From Paramarasmius palmivorus (lineage: Eukaryota > Basidiomycota > Agaricomycetes > Agaricales > Marasmiaceae), in the NCBI GenBank assembly GCA_037176845.1, contig JAYKXP010000025.1:496001-560000 (forward strand): 64,000 bases of DNA. Direction: 5' to 3'. Position 1 is the stretch's first letter. Each line of letters starts with the position of its first letter. A model generated the notes under the pieces. The model did not search any database. It worked only from the letters and a program-made list of their open reading frames with translations, and was not told the DNA's origin. Below are positions 1 through 11,482 of this stretch, piece after piece. The position numbers and the translations under genes are program-made.

Positions 1-682
1 GGAGCACTTGTCAAAACTTGTAAGATACTTTCTTCGAATTCCGTGTGCGGTTTCTGAGCCTAGCCCAGGTCTACACCACAGCCGTATTCCACGAGTCAAT
101 CAGGCTCTGTACGGTGGCTCCGCGTCTCGGTCGGGTTGCGATTGCAGACACCACTCTTCAAGCACGTCGCTTCAAAGTTGGACGTGACGGAAGTCCTCAA
201 GACGTAGAAGAGTTTCCGGTCAACATCAGACAAGGTGCTCAAGTTCTCATGGATCTTACCGCGGTACACATGAACCGTAAGTATCCCAAGTTTCCATCGT
301 CACTGCAGCGTCTGACTCGTTCGCAGCCATCCACTGGGGCAAAGATGTGCACGAGTTTAGACCTGAGCGTTTCATTGACACAGATACATATAAATGGCCA
401 CGAGATGCTTGTAAGTACCCGCTCGTAAGTTGGACCTTCTGGGGACTAACGAGACACCCAGTCCTCGCATTCTCAACCGGCCACCGAAGTTGCATTGGAC
501 AAAAGTTCTCTACAACAGAGTCACTTTGTCTTGTCGCCAATCTGGTTCGGAAGTTTGAGATCCTGCCTCCTCCGGATCTGCAGGGCAGGCCGTTGTCTGA
601 ACAAAAGAGCATAACAGACTGGAAGACATGGTTGACTACGACACCTGCGAACGCGAGAATCTCCCTTCGTCGTCGTGTTTAG
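1..682 (+). CDS. Cytochrome P450, C-terminal part (5' end outside window)
   Basis: Haem-thiolate monooxygenase; only the C-terminal third is present. Exons are <1-19, 69-276, 327-410 and 462-682; introns 20-68, 277-326 and 411-461 are 49-51 nt with GT-AG ends. Visible P450 signatures in order are the K-helix ExxR (HESIRL, first full exon), the meander FRPERF, and the haem-binding loop FSTGHRSCIG, whose Cys is the thiolate ligand. The frame holds through all three introns and ends at TAG 680-682. The ORF that starts at 45 begins inside an intron, so it is not the true start. Substrate and subfamily cannot be told from this part. Its neighbours (F-box genes) give no clue to a biosynthetic cluster; the rest of the gene and any cluster partners would lie to the left. 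Confidence 0.93.
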
Positions 683-902
683 TTATTCCATTATAGTTTC
701 ATTGATTTCGAATACATTCTGGTCTAGTACAGGTAGGATTCCATAGACACTGAGAATAGAAATGTAAATGTAGACCCGGATGAGGTAAAGATATGGTTCT
801 GGATGGAGGAGGAGGAGGAAAACGGCACCAGGTCCCGTTGCGGAACGGCCGCTTCCGTGCTACACGGGCGCGGCTTATGCAGTCATGTTATCTTGACTTG
901 AC

Positions 903-2765
903 TCAATACGACAGTACCTCCCTTCGTACATGTCCTTCTGTGGCCACCACCCTAACAGCTAAACCCGCTTCTTGCAAGCGCTTCAACAACCGAATATCCA
1001 AGTATTCGAGTTTTCCGCGAATATTGAGGAGTGCGGATATGAGCGCACCTCTCCTTCGGGATTCGAGCATAGCCTCCAATGAACCACCTGTCATACGGTC
1101 GTCGAATGTGAGCTCGAAATGCCGCAATCTGGGGAGTATTAGGTCGGTTTGTTTATTCACCAGACTCATCTGCTCCATAAAGCCCGCATGGAGTATGGAA
1201 ACTGCGTCTGTCATCCGATATGGTTCTGTAAAAACTAGATCCTTCAAGTGGGGTGTCTCCTTGAGAACTGCTAGAAGATGTTGGCCTATGAGAGGGATGG
1301 AATGTAGCTCCAATCGTTCTACTGAATTCGACGCATCTGAACGAGCAAGAAACTCCGTGATGGCAGGACGAAGGCTGGCTCTCGGGTCAGCTTCAGAAGT
1401 CAAAGTTCCATCGTACAAACGTTGTCCGCTCTGACCATCAGACCTGAGCGAAAGCGAAAACAACGCTGTGCAAGTCAAGGAATTGAGGATCCTACACATT
1501 CCCCAAAAGGGTGTACCCGCCCAGCAGTATTCTGCTCTAACGACTTCGATCGTGAGGGAGCGGAGAGAGGTGTGGCGATGCGGAAGGTTTTGGTTCACCG
1601 TAACCTCTAGCTCCCCACCAAAAGGGTCCTCTCCAAAGTCGTCTTCGTGCTCGAGAAGCCTGCTGCATCCTATGGTTTTGTCCATTTCTCTAGTTCGTAT
1701 ATCGACCTTGACCGACTCGAGAGTTGGATAGTGATCCGGAAAGAAGGCTCGCATGTACGACGACTCGACGGCAGGAGGAATAATGAAACGAGCGGTCTCG
1801 AGCGCGGAACACGATTGTAGGATATGCACTGCCGCTGTCGAAGTGACCATGGCGTCGATATGAGTCAATTGACCGAACAAGGTCGGATTGCATGTAAAGA
1901 ATGTAGGAGCCACATGCAAAATCTTGTCCATGATGCGTAGAGTGCGAAGCTGGGGTTTGGGGAAGGCGAAGATACGCTCGAATGATTCCTGATCGCAATT
2001 ACCTAGCGTGATATCCAAAGTTGAGAGGTTCGGAAGACCCCGTTCAATCCACTCGCATACTCGTTTCCCGGGTCCATACTCGAAGTTATTGAGCCAACTT
2101 AGATGAAGCTTGAGGTGGTGGCAACGGATGCTATGTTCCTGAATAGCATTGAAAGCTTCAAGCTCTTGAGGATACATATCCATTTCACCAAAGTAAAGCT
2201 TGGGAAAGTGGAATTCTAGGAAGAAGAGACAGTGCTGTGAGCGTTCAAGCTGAATCCTGACACGCGCAGGAAGACTGTCATGAGCCAACTTGCGCGAGCG
2301 GGTTGTCTGGTTGAGGATAAAGGGAATGAATGACCACATCTGGGGTGTACAGAGGGACCGGTTGCGCCAGTAGCTGCACACAGAGCCTACAAACAATGCA
2401 CTTGACCACGGGTTCGGGCTGCCTTCCACTACGTGTTCGAAGATCACTGACAAGATCTCGGGAGGAAGCTTTCGGATGGGTGAAAAAAGGGAATCGCAAG
2501 CCGCCAAAGCGCACTCGACTCTTTTTCGCAATGAGGTTAAATGGGATAATTTTTGGCGCAGGCGGTCTGTATATCTGCGAACGAAATCCGAATCCGAATC
2601 GTCTCCTTGTGTATTGACTGGTCTTCCACTGCGAATAAGTCTGAGGATCTGTGAAGCGCCTTCATCCGAGTCGGATGCAACTTTTGCCCTGTAACAAAAG
2701 GTCAGCTATATCATGTTTAGGACAGGAGACACAAACTTCCTTGGGTAGAACATGAGGCCTTGCAT
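903..2765 (-). CDS. F-box protein, tandem copy 1
   Basis: Probable substrate-recognition subunit of an SCF ubiquitin ligase. The F-box core PIRKLPPEILSVIF follows a charged N-terminal region (QILRLIRSGRP ... FVRRYTDRLRQKL), a layout common in large Agaricomycete F-box families; the rest is a leucine-rich, LRR-like C-terminal part without exact repeats. Exon 2 is 2688-903; intron 2736-2689 (GTTTGT...TTACAG); exon 1 starts at ATG 2765 (604 aa) or ATG 2753 (600 aa), both in frame. I chose the longer one only as the outermost in-frame ATG; the shorter matches the neighbour's N-terminus (PRK) better. The single-exon reading starting at TTG 2531 is rejected because upstream codons continue the alignment with copy 2. 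Target unknown. Confidence 0.85.
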
Positions 2766-3095
2766 GAGGCATGATGACGGTTGAAAGCGAGCTGAGCGGA
2801 ACGCGGAGTCACGGTGCGTCGTCACATACACACCTTCTGCGAATCTGACTCGAACGAGCGATCGCGAGTCATCTTCGAGGCCAATGCTAGAATTCGTCGC
2901 CGCATTTGTTTCCCTGCTCGTATTGGTAGTACTCAAACTCTGAAGTAATACAAACTTATACATAGTCTGGTACATACAGGTTCAACTTCCATGGGTACTG
3001 AAGATAGAAATGTTTTAGTAGAGTACGCGCGTTTCAGACAGTCTAGATTCCGGTTTGGCTTTGTATGGGATACCTCCCTTTGCACATGCTCTTCT

Positions 3096-4934
3096 TCATG
3101 AGTTTTTACTATTAGTAGTCACCCTGATCACAAGACCCGCGTCTTGTAAACGCTCCAACAGGGGCACATCCACGTTTTTGGCTTCACCACGAATATTGAG
3201 GACAGCAGATCGAAGTACGCCTCCACTTCTGGATTCGAGCATGGCCTCCAATGACCCGCTCGTTGGGTGATCGTCAAATGTGAATTCGAGATGCTGCAAT
3301 CGTGGGAGTATCGCGTCGGGCTGTTTAACCGTCGAACCGAGCTCGGGTACGTGCATTTGGTCCATGTTACCTGGATGTAGAAGGGAGTCAAAGTCTGACA
3401 TGAGCGGTGTCTCTGTGAGCACTAGGTGCTTCAACTCGGGCATCACTTGGAAGGCAGCGAGGAGATGGTGGCCAGTCAAGGGAATAGACTGCAGCTCTAA
3501 GCTCTCCAGTGCTTTCGTAGCTTCGGAACGAGCTAGAAACTCCATAATGGCGGGACGAAGGCTGACCCTTGCGTCGCCTTCATTTGTCAGGGCCTTGTCG
3601 TACAAATGTTGCTGGCGTCGGCCGTCAGACTTCAGCGAGAGGCGAGACAGTGATGTGCACGTCAAGGCATTAAGTATCCTGCACATCCCCCAGAACGGTG
3701 CGTTCTGCCAACAATACTTTGTATCGACGACTTCGATGACGAGGGAGCGGAGAGATGCGTGCCGGCATGGAAGATCTCGGTTTGCCATTACCTCTACCTC
3801 ATTGCCAAAGAGATCACCTACACTTTCTTCCTCGTCTGCGCCGTCTAGAAGCGTACTACAATCTATGATTTCGTCCATTTCTCTGGTTAGAGAATCGTCT
3901 AAGACTTTCTGGGCATCTGGGTATAGATCCGGAAAGACGGCCCGCATGTATGATGACTCAACAGCGGGAGGTACGATGAAACGGGCAGCCTCAAGGGCAA
4001 GGCAGGATTTAAGGATGGTTACTGCTGCTGTTGAAGTGGCCCTAACATCGATATGGGTCAATTGGCCAAGGAGAGCTGGGTTGCGAGTAAAAAATCTGGG
4101 CGAGGCATGCAAGTTGTCGTCTGTGATTCGGAGAGTGTGAAGGTGAGGCTTGCGAAGCGCTAGGAGACGTTTCAAGGTATCGCAATCGCCCAACACAATT
4201 TCCAAAGTGGAAAAGTCGGGGAATTTATGTTGGATAAGCTCATAGATCTGCGTGAATTTCCGGGACCCGAATCCAAAACTCCCCTCCCAGCTGAGTCTAA
4301 TCTTCAGATGTTGGCACCGAACCCGATGTTGTTCGATCAAGGCCAACGCCCCCGACTCTTCTGCGCCCATCTCCTCGTCGCGGTCAACGAAACTTCTGAG
4401 GAAATCGACTTCTAGAGAGAAGGGACAGTGTTGGGAGCGTTCGAGCTGGGTCATGATACGAAAGTGGAACTTCCCGTACTTGCGAGAACGCTTCCATTGG
4501 TTGACAGGGAAATAGATGGAGGTCCATATTCGTGGCGCCGATAGGGATATAGCGCGCCAGTGACTGCACACATATCCCAAAGTCAAAGCATTTGACCATG
4601 AATTCGGACTGTCTTCCACCGCGTATTCGAAGACAATGGACAAGATTTCAGGAGGGAGTCTTCGAATAGGAGAATATATCGATTTGCAGAACGCTAGTTG
4701 AGCTAGCAGATCAGCGGGCTTTCGCCGTAAGGAACGGTGATCCAGTTTCTGACGAAGTTCTTCTGCGTATTGACGAACGAAATTGGAGTCTGGGTCGTTC
4801 CCTTCCAGAGCTCTTCCGCTGCGAACGAGTTCTCGAACCCGCGAAGCATCTTCTTGGGCAACAGTACTCTTTGTCCTGTATCAATGATTAGAAAGGTCAG
4901 GATAATGGCCCAGTACATACTTTTTACGCGGCAT
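3096..4934 (-). CDS. F-box protein, tandem copy 2
   Basis: Paralogue of the gene just downstream (same strand, 330 bp away), 597 aa. Exon 1 is only 14 nt (4934-4921, MPRK), intron 4920-4876 (45 nt, GTATGT...TACAG, branch-like CTAAT), exon 2 is 4875-3096. Order of parts: a basic and acidic N-terminus, LRQKL-type helix, F-box core PIRRLPPEILSIVFEY, then leucine-rich segments. Shared phrases with copy 1 run along the whole length (for example AARFI-PPAVESSYMRA and the WGMCRILN-LTCT block), so this is a whole-gene duplication with the intron kept in the same place. Likely an SCF adaptor; the divergent C-terminal half would bind the target, which is unknown. Confidence 0.88.
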
Positions 4935-5132
4935 GATGGTGGTTTCTGATCAAACAGCGTTGTCACATTGTCACGCGTCTGCAGACTAGTCTCCTGTAAG
5001 CCGACTCAATCACTCGTACCTCGTTGGATAGTCTGCAGACGCCAGTTCACACCCAGCTCAGGGAAAGCGCCAAGTTATCACATCAAGAATATTGACTAGC
5101 TACAGTACTGGCATTATATTGATATATAACTA

Positions 5133-7952
5133 TCAATCCGAATCTTGTCTAAAAACTGGTGACCACGCTCCTCGTGAAGAGCCCGTGGCAGGTATAGGAT
5201 CGGTCAAAATGAAACTGCGGTTCCTGTGAGAGCTAGCCATACTGCTGCGACTTCCACGAGAGCTGGCGTTGCTGCCCTGATCGCTATCCCAAGGAGTAGG
5301 TGAATCGATGCGATTGAAACTAACCTGGTCACTAAGAGGTGAGCTCCCACTCGAATGAGTCATAATAGGGGAACGATTATCTCGAAAATTCCCAGAAGAG
5401 TAGAAGCTTTCAACGCTTCCACTGGTCTTTATAGTCGAAGCCGCCAGTAGGGGAACGGGGGCGATAATGGCATTGTCAACTTCCATGCCTTTAACGGATC
5501 CGGCTGGGCTATCCATACCACTTGAATCATCGTCCGAGCCGTTATACGCGTAGGGAGGTAGGCCAAGGTCTTGCCGGCGCTTGGCCACAAACTTTGTCAA
5601 CGAGTGAAGGGTTGTACGCTCGACGGGGGGTCAGTCCCAATTATATGGCTGAAGGATCATTGACTTTACCTTAACCAAATCCAATGTGGGGACGCTTTCG
5701 CGAGTCCAAGAAGCAATGTCCTGTAGTAACTTGCTCTGAGCCTCTCTTGTTTTGGAACCATCGAAGAGTGCGATCGCCCGAGTATTAAACTGTTTGCCCC
5801 TCCTAGATTTAACTTCTGTTCTCAGCCATCCTTCACCAGGGCTTTGGGTAGAGGTCGGCACAACGTAGACCCTGCCAAGACGACCCACATAGTCGCGTGA
5901 TGCGAAAAGCCTACCAAGAAGACTAACGCAGTGAAGTACTTCACTCCAACTAGAGTCGCTTGTCGGCGCAAGAGAGCTTTCGCAGAATGCAGCTGGTCCC
6001 GCCCAGAAGTTGCGCGCCTCCGGATGAGCGACAATTGTGAAGCCGTTAAAGAAAGATTCCAAGCTTCTAATAAACACTTTGGGCTTCCTTTCAAGAGACT
6101 GCAAAAACACCACGTCAGCGTACATTCTACGAATATAGATAGGGATCTGATTCATACCTTTGCCCATGAGACGGCGCTCCTCCAGAAATCAAAGTAATGT
6201 CGAATAGCCAATCCAAGGTCACCGGTCATGTATTCCAAGTTTATGACCATGGTCATTGAAGGGTACGGATCAAACTGATCCAAAGCCGCCAACAGCTCTT
6301 TACTAGGAGATTTCACTTGTTGACAGAACACTAGGCTGTTTCTGAATGCATAGCGTCTTAATTGACTGGCCGTGGTAACATGATCATCCCATGACGACCA
6401 AGACTCGGCGCTGCTTGAGTGCGGGAAGTGAGACGTCGAGAGACTGACTTGACGCAGAAGGAATGAAGCGACGTAATCGAAATATGTCGACTCGGGGAGT
6501 TCCTCGGTGTGATACTCTCCTGAACGGCTGGGATCCAAAAGGTACTCCACAAAAGAGGTATGTAGGACCGTGATATCTGAACCCTCGTTCTTAGGCACAC
6601 CCAAAACTGAGTGCAGCCTGGATAGAAGGTTCCGGACATCGCCTGTTCTAAGCTTCAGGAAATGTTCGAGGAGCATGGGAGATCGCCAGGTAACGACACT
6701 CCGTGTTCGTCCTTGCTGGTCGTAAAGACCGCATTGCGGAAAGGGATGTGGTGTAACTAATGGTCGGTGAGGCGTGACAAGTAAAGAGAGAATCCTACGT
6801 ACTGCCTCCCAGTTGCGACAGGTCGACAAGATCTGACGATACAGGAGGTTGAGCTCGGAGTAAGGAGAACCAGGAGCTTGAACGTGTCTTCGAGGATCAA
6901 GAATGGCCTCTAAACGCTCCGATGGGCCCGGTAGGTCATCTTCGCAGTCTAGGAAATCCATGACTGTAGTAGCAAAGATGAATTGTCCGCAGGCTTTGTT
7001 CGCTAGCTGACGAATCACATCTTCACTGCCCCGGGGCATATTGATGCGTTGTAGGGAAGGATACTTTGCTCGTAATTCACCAAAGCGATGGTGCAAGTAC
7101 AATAGTATGTCTTCATTGGATTCGTAAGAATCATCGATGAGAATACGACCGAGCGGGTGGCTGAAGCTGTAGTAGTTCAACTCCCGGTAAATATGTGGCT
7201 CTGGACGACTGTGAATAAGAAAGACCAGGCCAAGTGCTGGCATCGCCCATCGAATCGTACCAAGAAGCCCCCTCTGAGCAGTGACGTCGAGGCATTCGTC
7301 AACACCGTCAATCACCACTAGGTTGGGAATGGTATTCCAGTCTGTCATACTGACCCTAGAACATGGTTCGACTATCAGCTTTCGAAACTGGTAATCGAAA
7401 GATTTATCGAAAATTTTTGGATCTGAGCGTATCACTTCACGGATTGAAGGACCAAGCAGATCATGAAGTGGTTCGGATGTGAGGAGCTGATAAACGATAG
7501 TGGGAACAAAGAACTCTAGGCAATCTCGGGTTGGGTCTCCTCGCGAAAAGAAGAAACTGGCGGCTAGCCGACCTCCAGGAGAAGCGTGTTCCTCGGAAAT
7601 CTTCTGTGCAATTGCGGATTTTCCAACCCCAGCAGGCCCGTGCACCCAATAGATCCGCGTTTCTTTTGACTCTTCCAAAATCCACTGCTTGAGCCGTGCC
7701 AGGACATTGACACGGGTGCCGGGATGACAATTCGGCGGAGGATATCTCTGGCCTGCGTTGTAAAAGGCATTCACGGCGGCCTTGGACGCAACAAAATCGA
7801 GGATGTCGTCTAATTTAAATGAGCGTATATCTTGAAGAAAGTAAAAATAAGGACGCACTTGGAAAGACCGTGTAACTAGTATTATATTGATCTCCGTGGA
7901 CCGTATTGGATGCACCACCATGAACCTCGACATTTTGAGCAGAGGAGAACAT
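5133..7952 (-). CDS. NACHT NTPase, NLR-like protein A (886 aa)
   Basis: STAND-type P-loop NTPase of the fungal NLR-like class. Exons: 7952-7859, 7809-6158, 6098-5670, 5618-5133; introns 49, 59 and 51 nt; the frame closes at 887 codons. Residues 1-31 carry VEVHGGASNTVHGDQYN; the NACHT Walker A is GPAGVGKS (89-96) and Walker B NLVVIDGVDEC (about 194-204). No WD40, ankyrin or TPR repeats follow; instead comes a helical region and a Ser-rich tail with SSHRNRSFILTD near the end. The start at 7952 is chosen because MFSS is the start that also fits the second copy at 54.4 kb; an in-frame ATG lies at 8027. NLR-like proteins of fungi act in self/non-self recognition and cell death; that role here is inferred. 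Confidence 0.9.
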
Positions 7953-8588
7953 ATCGTCGCATAGTAGGTGGTGGGGCGGGAAGAAAAAGGCGTGTATAGG
8001 CATATTTGTTGTCGTATGCTGTGCCAAGATTGGCGCTGTACACCATTCGCCGACGTCGATTGTTGATAATTGAATACCATGTCAACGCTTCAACTAGGTC
8101 CTGATAGATCCCCTAAGAGCTATTCACCAACTCTGGGCTAGGAACCTACATCGCTTCGTGTTCAAAGCTTCAAGTCGGATGCTTGAGGAAGCACCTGTTT
8201 ATCTTTGTTAGCTGCACTGTCACTGAATGACATGGCGAGTGCTGTACTTCTCTCCCTGAATATAATGCACAATAACCGCCAAAAAGACTGAGAAAGATGC
8301 AATGAGAGACCCATTTCCTGAAGCTAGAGTAATTCTGTGACTGCGCCGTTCGCGATTCGTGCTCTAGTTCAGGCCCATGATAGCCGTCATGGTTGCTGAC
8401 AGTGAATGAAGAAAAAATGAAGTTCCCCACGCTTCACTGTGGAGGCGGTGACGCGCAGCTGAGTGCGTGGAACTGACGTCAACCGCCAGTCCCATATAAA
8501 TACGTATACACGTTGACTGGAACCCTCAACTCTTAGCAATTTTCCTCAATCAACCCTTCAGAAGCCTCTCTGTTCCCTTTCTTTTATC
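7953..8588. other. Divergent intergenic region, NLR-A / BAP31
   Basis: 636 bp between two divergent start codons, so it probably holds both promoters. On the BAP31 side there is a CRE palindrome and a TATA box (listed separately). ORFs here are short and resemble nothing. Confidence 0.6.
8474..8500 (+). promoter_or_regulatory. CRE palindrome plus TATA box upstream of BAP31-like gene
   Basis: TGACGTCA, a perfect 8-bp CRE/bZIP palindrome, spans 8474-8481 and TATAAA spans 8495-8500, 89 bp before the ATG at 8589. bZIP factors of the ATF/CREB and Hac1 type bind sites with a TGACGT core, which would suit an ER gene; the link is inferred. Confidence 0.55.
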
Positions 8589-9454
8589 ATGACGATCTAC
8601 TACACTCTCACATTTCTGCTACTTGCTGCAGAAATGGCCACATTTTGCGTTCTCGTAGCTCCTCTCCCGTATACGGTGAGGCGGGGTCTCTTCAAGTTCC
8701 TAAGCGAGAGCAAGCTCGTTGCAAAAGTGGCTTATGCGTTGAAGATTAGTTTTATGTGAGTTTTCTTCTCGATTCTGGTATGGGGAGGTTGGGGCTTTCA
8801 TTGTGTCAACCGTGTTTCCGACTGGATTCTGCCTCGTGTGCCTCTCTTCCTGAGCTCATTTCAATATCTTTGTATCATAACTGATCATTTTGCATCTTTA
8901 GCTTCGTAGGGATCCTCTTCTTCGATGCTCTTCAACGCATGTTCCGTATTACCGCCGAAACCGAAATGGCACGAAACGGCGGAGGTGCTGGTGGTGTCAA
9001 TGATGTACGAACCGAAACAAATCTCGCGGCGAGGAAATTCTAGTGAGTATTTCAGGATCCTCATCTATGGAACAAGAGAATTGACGAGCTATTCCTTCTA
9101 GCGCCCAACGAAACACATATCTAACCGGTTTCACCCTCTTCCTGTCGCTTGTCCTCACTCGCACGTTCTACATCACACTGGATTTGATCCATGTCCAAGA
9201 AGAGTACGCGAAAATCAAGGACTCTGGTGCTAAAGGTGCATATTCCATTTCATTTTCAGCGTGATCTCGTCTCACAAAGTTGATATACTCCAGGTGGCAA
9301 AGAGAGCCCTGAGTACACGGCTCTCAAGCGCGACTTTGACACCCTCAAGAACCAAGCCAAATCTCAGGCCGAAGAATACGACCGCTTGTCAGATAGATAC
9401 AACAAGTTGACCGGTGAACAGAGCAAAACCGGAAAGGACAAGAAGGGGATTTAA
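8589..9454 (+). CDS. BAP31/Yet3-like ER membrane protein (200 aa)
   Basis: Integral ER protein of the B-cell receptor-associated protein 31 family, which includes yeast Yet1 and Yet3 and acts in membrane protein export and quality control. Exons 8589-8755, 8902-9042, 9102-9235, 9294-9454; introns 146, 59 and 58 nt. Three hydrophobic segments (about residues 4-28, 48-72, 104-128) precede a charged, coiled-coil-prone tail (EYTALKRDFDTLKNQAKSQA). The last four residues KKGI form a dilysine KKxx ER-retrieval signal. Length matches the family (about 200-245 aa). Exon 1 starts at the first ATG after the TATA box. Confidence 0.93.
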
Positions 9455-9559
9455 TGTTTGGAACCGAACTGGCATGTCAGGGTATTGTGTGGCTTGAGCT
9501 TGGATAAAATATATTTCATCTTGTAAAAACCTAGTACAATCGAACCCAAAAGACAAAGA

Positions 9560-11482
9560 TTACACATCACCCCTTCCGAGGAGCTCAGTCTCGACAAGAA
9601 TCACTTCTTGAACATAGGTATTACCGCCGACTACACCACGCACATCGAACGAACGCGTTCCCAAGCTAATCTCCGTCGTGTAGAATGTATACCCGGCACG
9701 AGGCACAATGCTCGTATCCAACGGTACGCTGAGCGTAGTAACCTCGGGAATGAATTGCGGGCCCGCAGTGAAGGGATTGAGAGTTGTAAGCGTGACTGCT
9801 GGAGAGCCGCTATTCGTTTTAACCGCGATAGTGACGATTTCCCGAGACCCAGAGGACCCAGTGAAAAGTGTACTTCGCAGAGGATCATACAACACCTCGT
9901 CCTGGTCAATTGGGTACCCATTGCCTCCATTATCTAGGACCGTTTTTGGTGACCCATCGTGCTCATCAATCTCAAACCAGAACTTGGCAATCGAAGATGT
10001 GGGGTTGATGTCGGCCTGGAAGGAGTATCGGAATGCAGTGATACCACGCAGGTCGAATCCGCTGGGGAAAATGGTGTTGACATCTGAACCTGTGATTCTT
10101 TGAACAGAGGCGCTTTGGACAGAGCAACCTGTTGAGGGACAGGTAGCTGGTGATCGGCGGTCGGTCCAGAACAAGGTAATAGTTCGCTGGGGGTTATCGG
10201 CTGGGTTGACTAACTGTGGTGAACCACGTATAAGCGCCAAGTTTAGAGTGTTGGGAAAGACTACTTACGCGAAGTGTTGTAGTCAAGACCAAGTTGTCTG
10301 AGGTACTGGAGACAAACAATCGAGCTTTGCCTACTTTGTTCTCGATAGGATCGATCACGTCCGTGAGGGTGACGCCGCTTGGGACCGCGTTGATCATCCT
10401 TTCAAGCAGCGATTTACATGTACTGTCAAAGTTGGCTCTTGAAGCGAGACTGCCGCAAAACGTTGATATTAGTGCTGTTCAAAAGTGCGTCAAAGGAACC
10501 TTACCTTGTCATAGTGGCATTATTATCGCTGTTGAAAATTCGGAGATCAGACCTCATTGTCACGTTTGCTGCAGTGACCAGAGGGTTCGGCGTAGTTCCG
10601 TCCAGCCAACCAGTGACGCTATAGTGAAATAAGATATGATTAGCTTATTGTTACGAAGGAACGTTGGTTTGCTTACACCGTGTTGTCATATGCTTGTGCT
10701 CCATGGAAGAGTTCGAAGTCATCGTTGAGCCCAGCAGTTGGGAAATCATCCTTTCGTACACCACCGACAGCATGTCCACAGGCGACGAGAGCAATCATCT
10801 CTGACTGAGTGAAACCCTGTCGTTCGAAGGACGCAATATGAGATGCAAGGTCCTGATGAGGCTCGGGTACACCAGGAACGCCAGCAGCAGAAGCATCGAC
10901 ACGTCCTGCTCTGTAAGGAACGAAAGGACCACCGCAACCACCATAAGCATGCACGACAGCCATAGCCAGAAGATCAGCCACTACGGTAATGTGAGTACGA
11001 AGGAGTAAAAAGAGTATGTTGAAGACTTACTGCCTACGACCCTTGTTTGTAGTCTATGAAAGTCGGAAAGCGTCTCTGCCATCCCAATGCCGACATTCTA
11101 TATCCAAGACATCAGATCTTTGCGGATTTCATCGAACACGTCATCTGTTCACTGACCTCCGCTCTATCGAGTTCAAATCGTATACTAGCGTCGAGACCCC
11201 CAGTCCCATCGTGTACGTTGTGCGTTGCCATATCATGATATGCCTGGGAAGTACGCTGTTAGTTCACGACGACCAAGTCCACGAGAATACACTAACAGTA
11301 CGAATCCATTGTGCCGCGACTGTAGTGTCATCCCGCTCTAAACAATTGATTGTCAAGTCGGTCGACTCGAACAGTAGCTGTTCAGCATAGTTGACTTGTG
11401 CTGTGTATGGCCATTGACGGCTTGAGATGGCAAACACCGAGGTAGACGCAAAGGCAAGTATGACTGAAGAGACGCGTCGCAT
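9560..11482 (-). CDS. Secreted haem peroxidase of the plant/fungal superfamily (530 aa)
   Basis: Seven exons: 11482-11297, 11243-11157, 11097-11031, 10980-10677, 10618-10505, 10449-10269, 10213-9560; introns 50-59 nt; 531 codons in frame. An N-terminal hydrophobic signal peptide (about residues 1-18) indicates export. The distal haem-pocket pair is Arg61 and His65 in WIRTAYHDM; the proximal haem-ligand His183 sits in MIALVACGHAVGG, and the MADLLAMA helix lies between them. The C-terminal half (from about residue 310) is an Ig-like, beta-rich extension with no catalytic motif that I recognise. I see no Mn-binding triad or exposed catalytic Trp that would allow a call as ligninolytic class II enzyme, so substrate is open. 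It converges with BAP31 (105 bp between stops). Confidence 0.88.

Noticed and set aside
903..2531. Single-exon F-box ORF starting at a TTG codon
   Set aside because: Codons upstream continue the alignment with the neighbouring paralogue, and a spliced ATG exon exists at 2753/2765.
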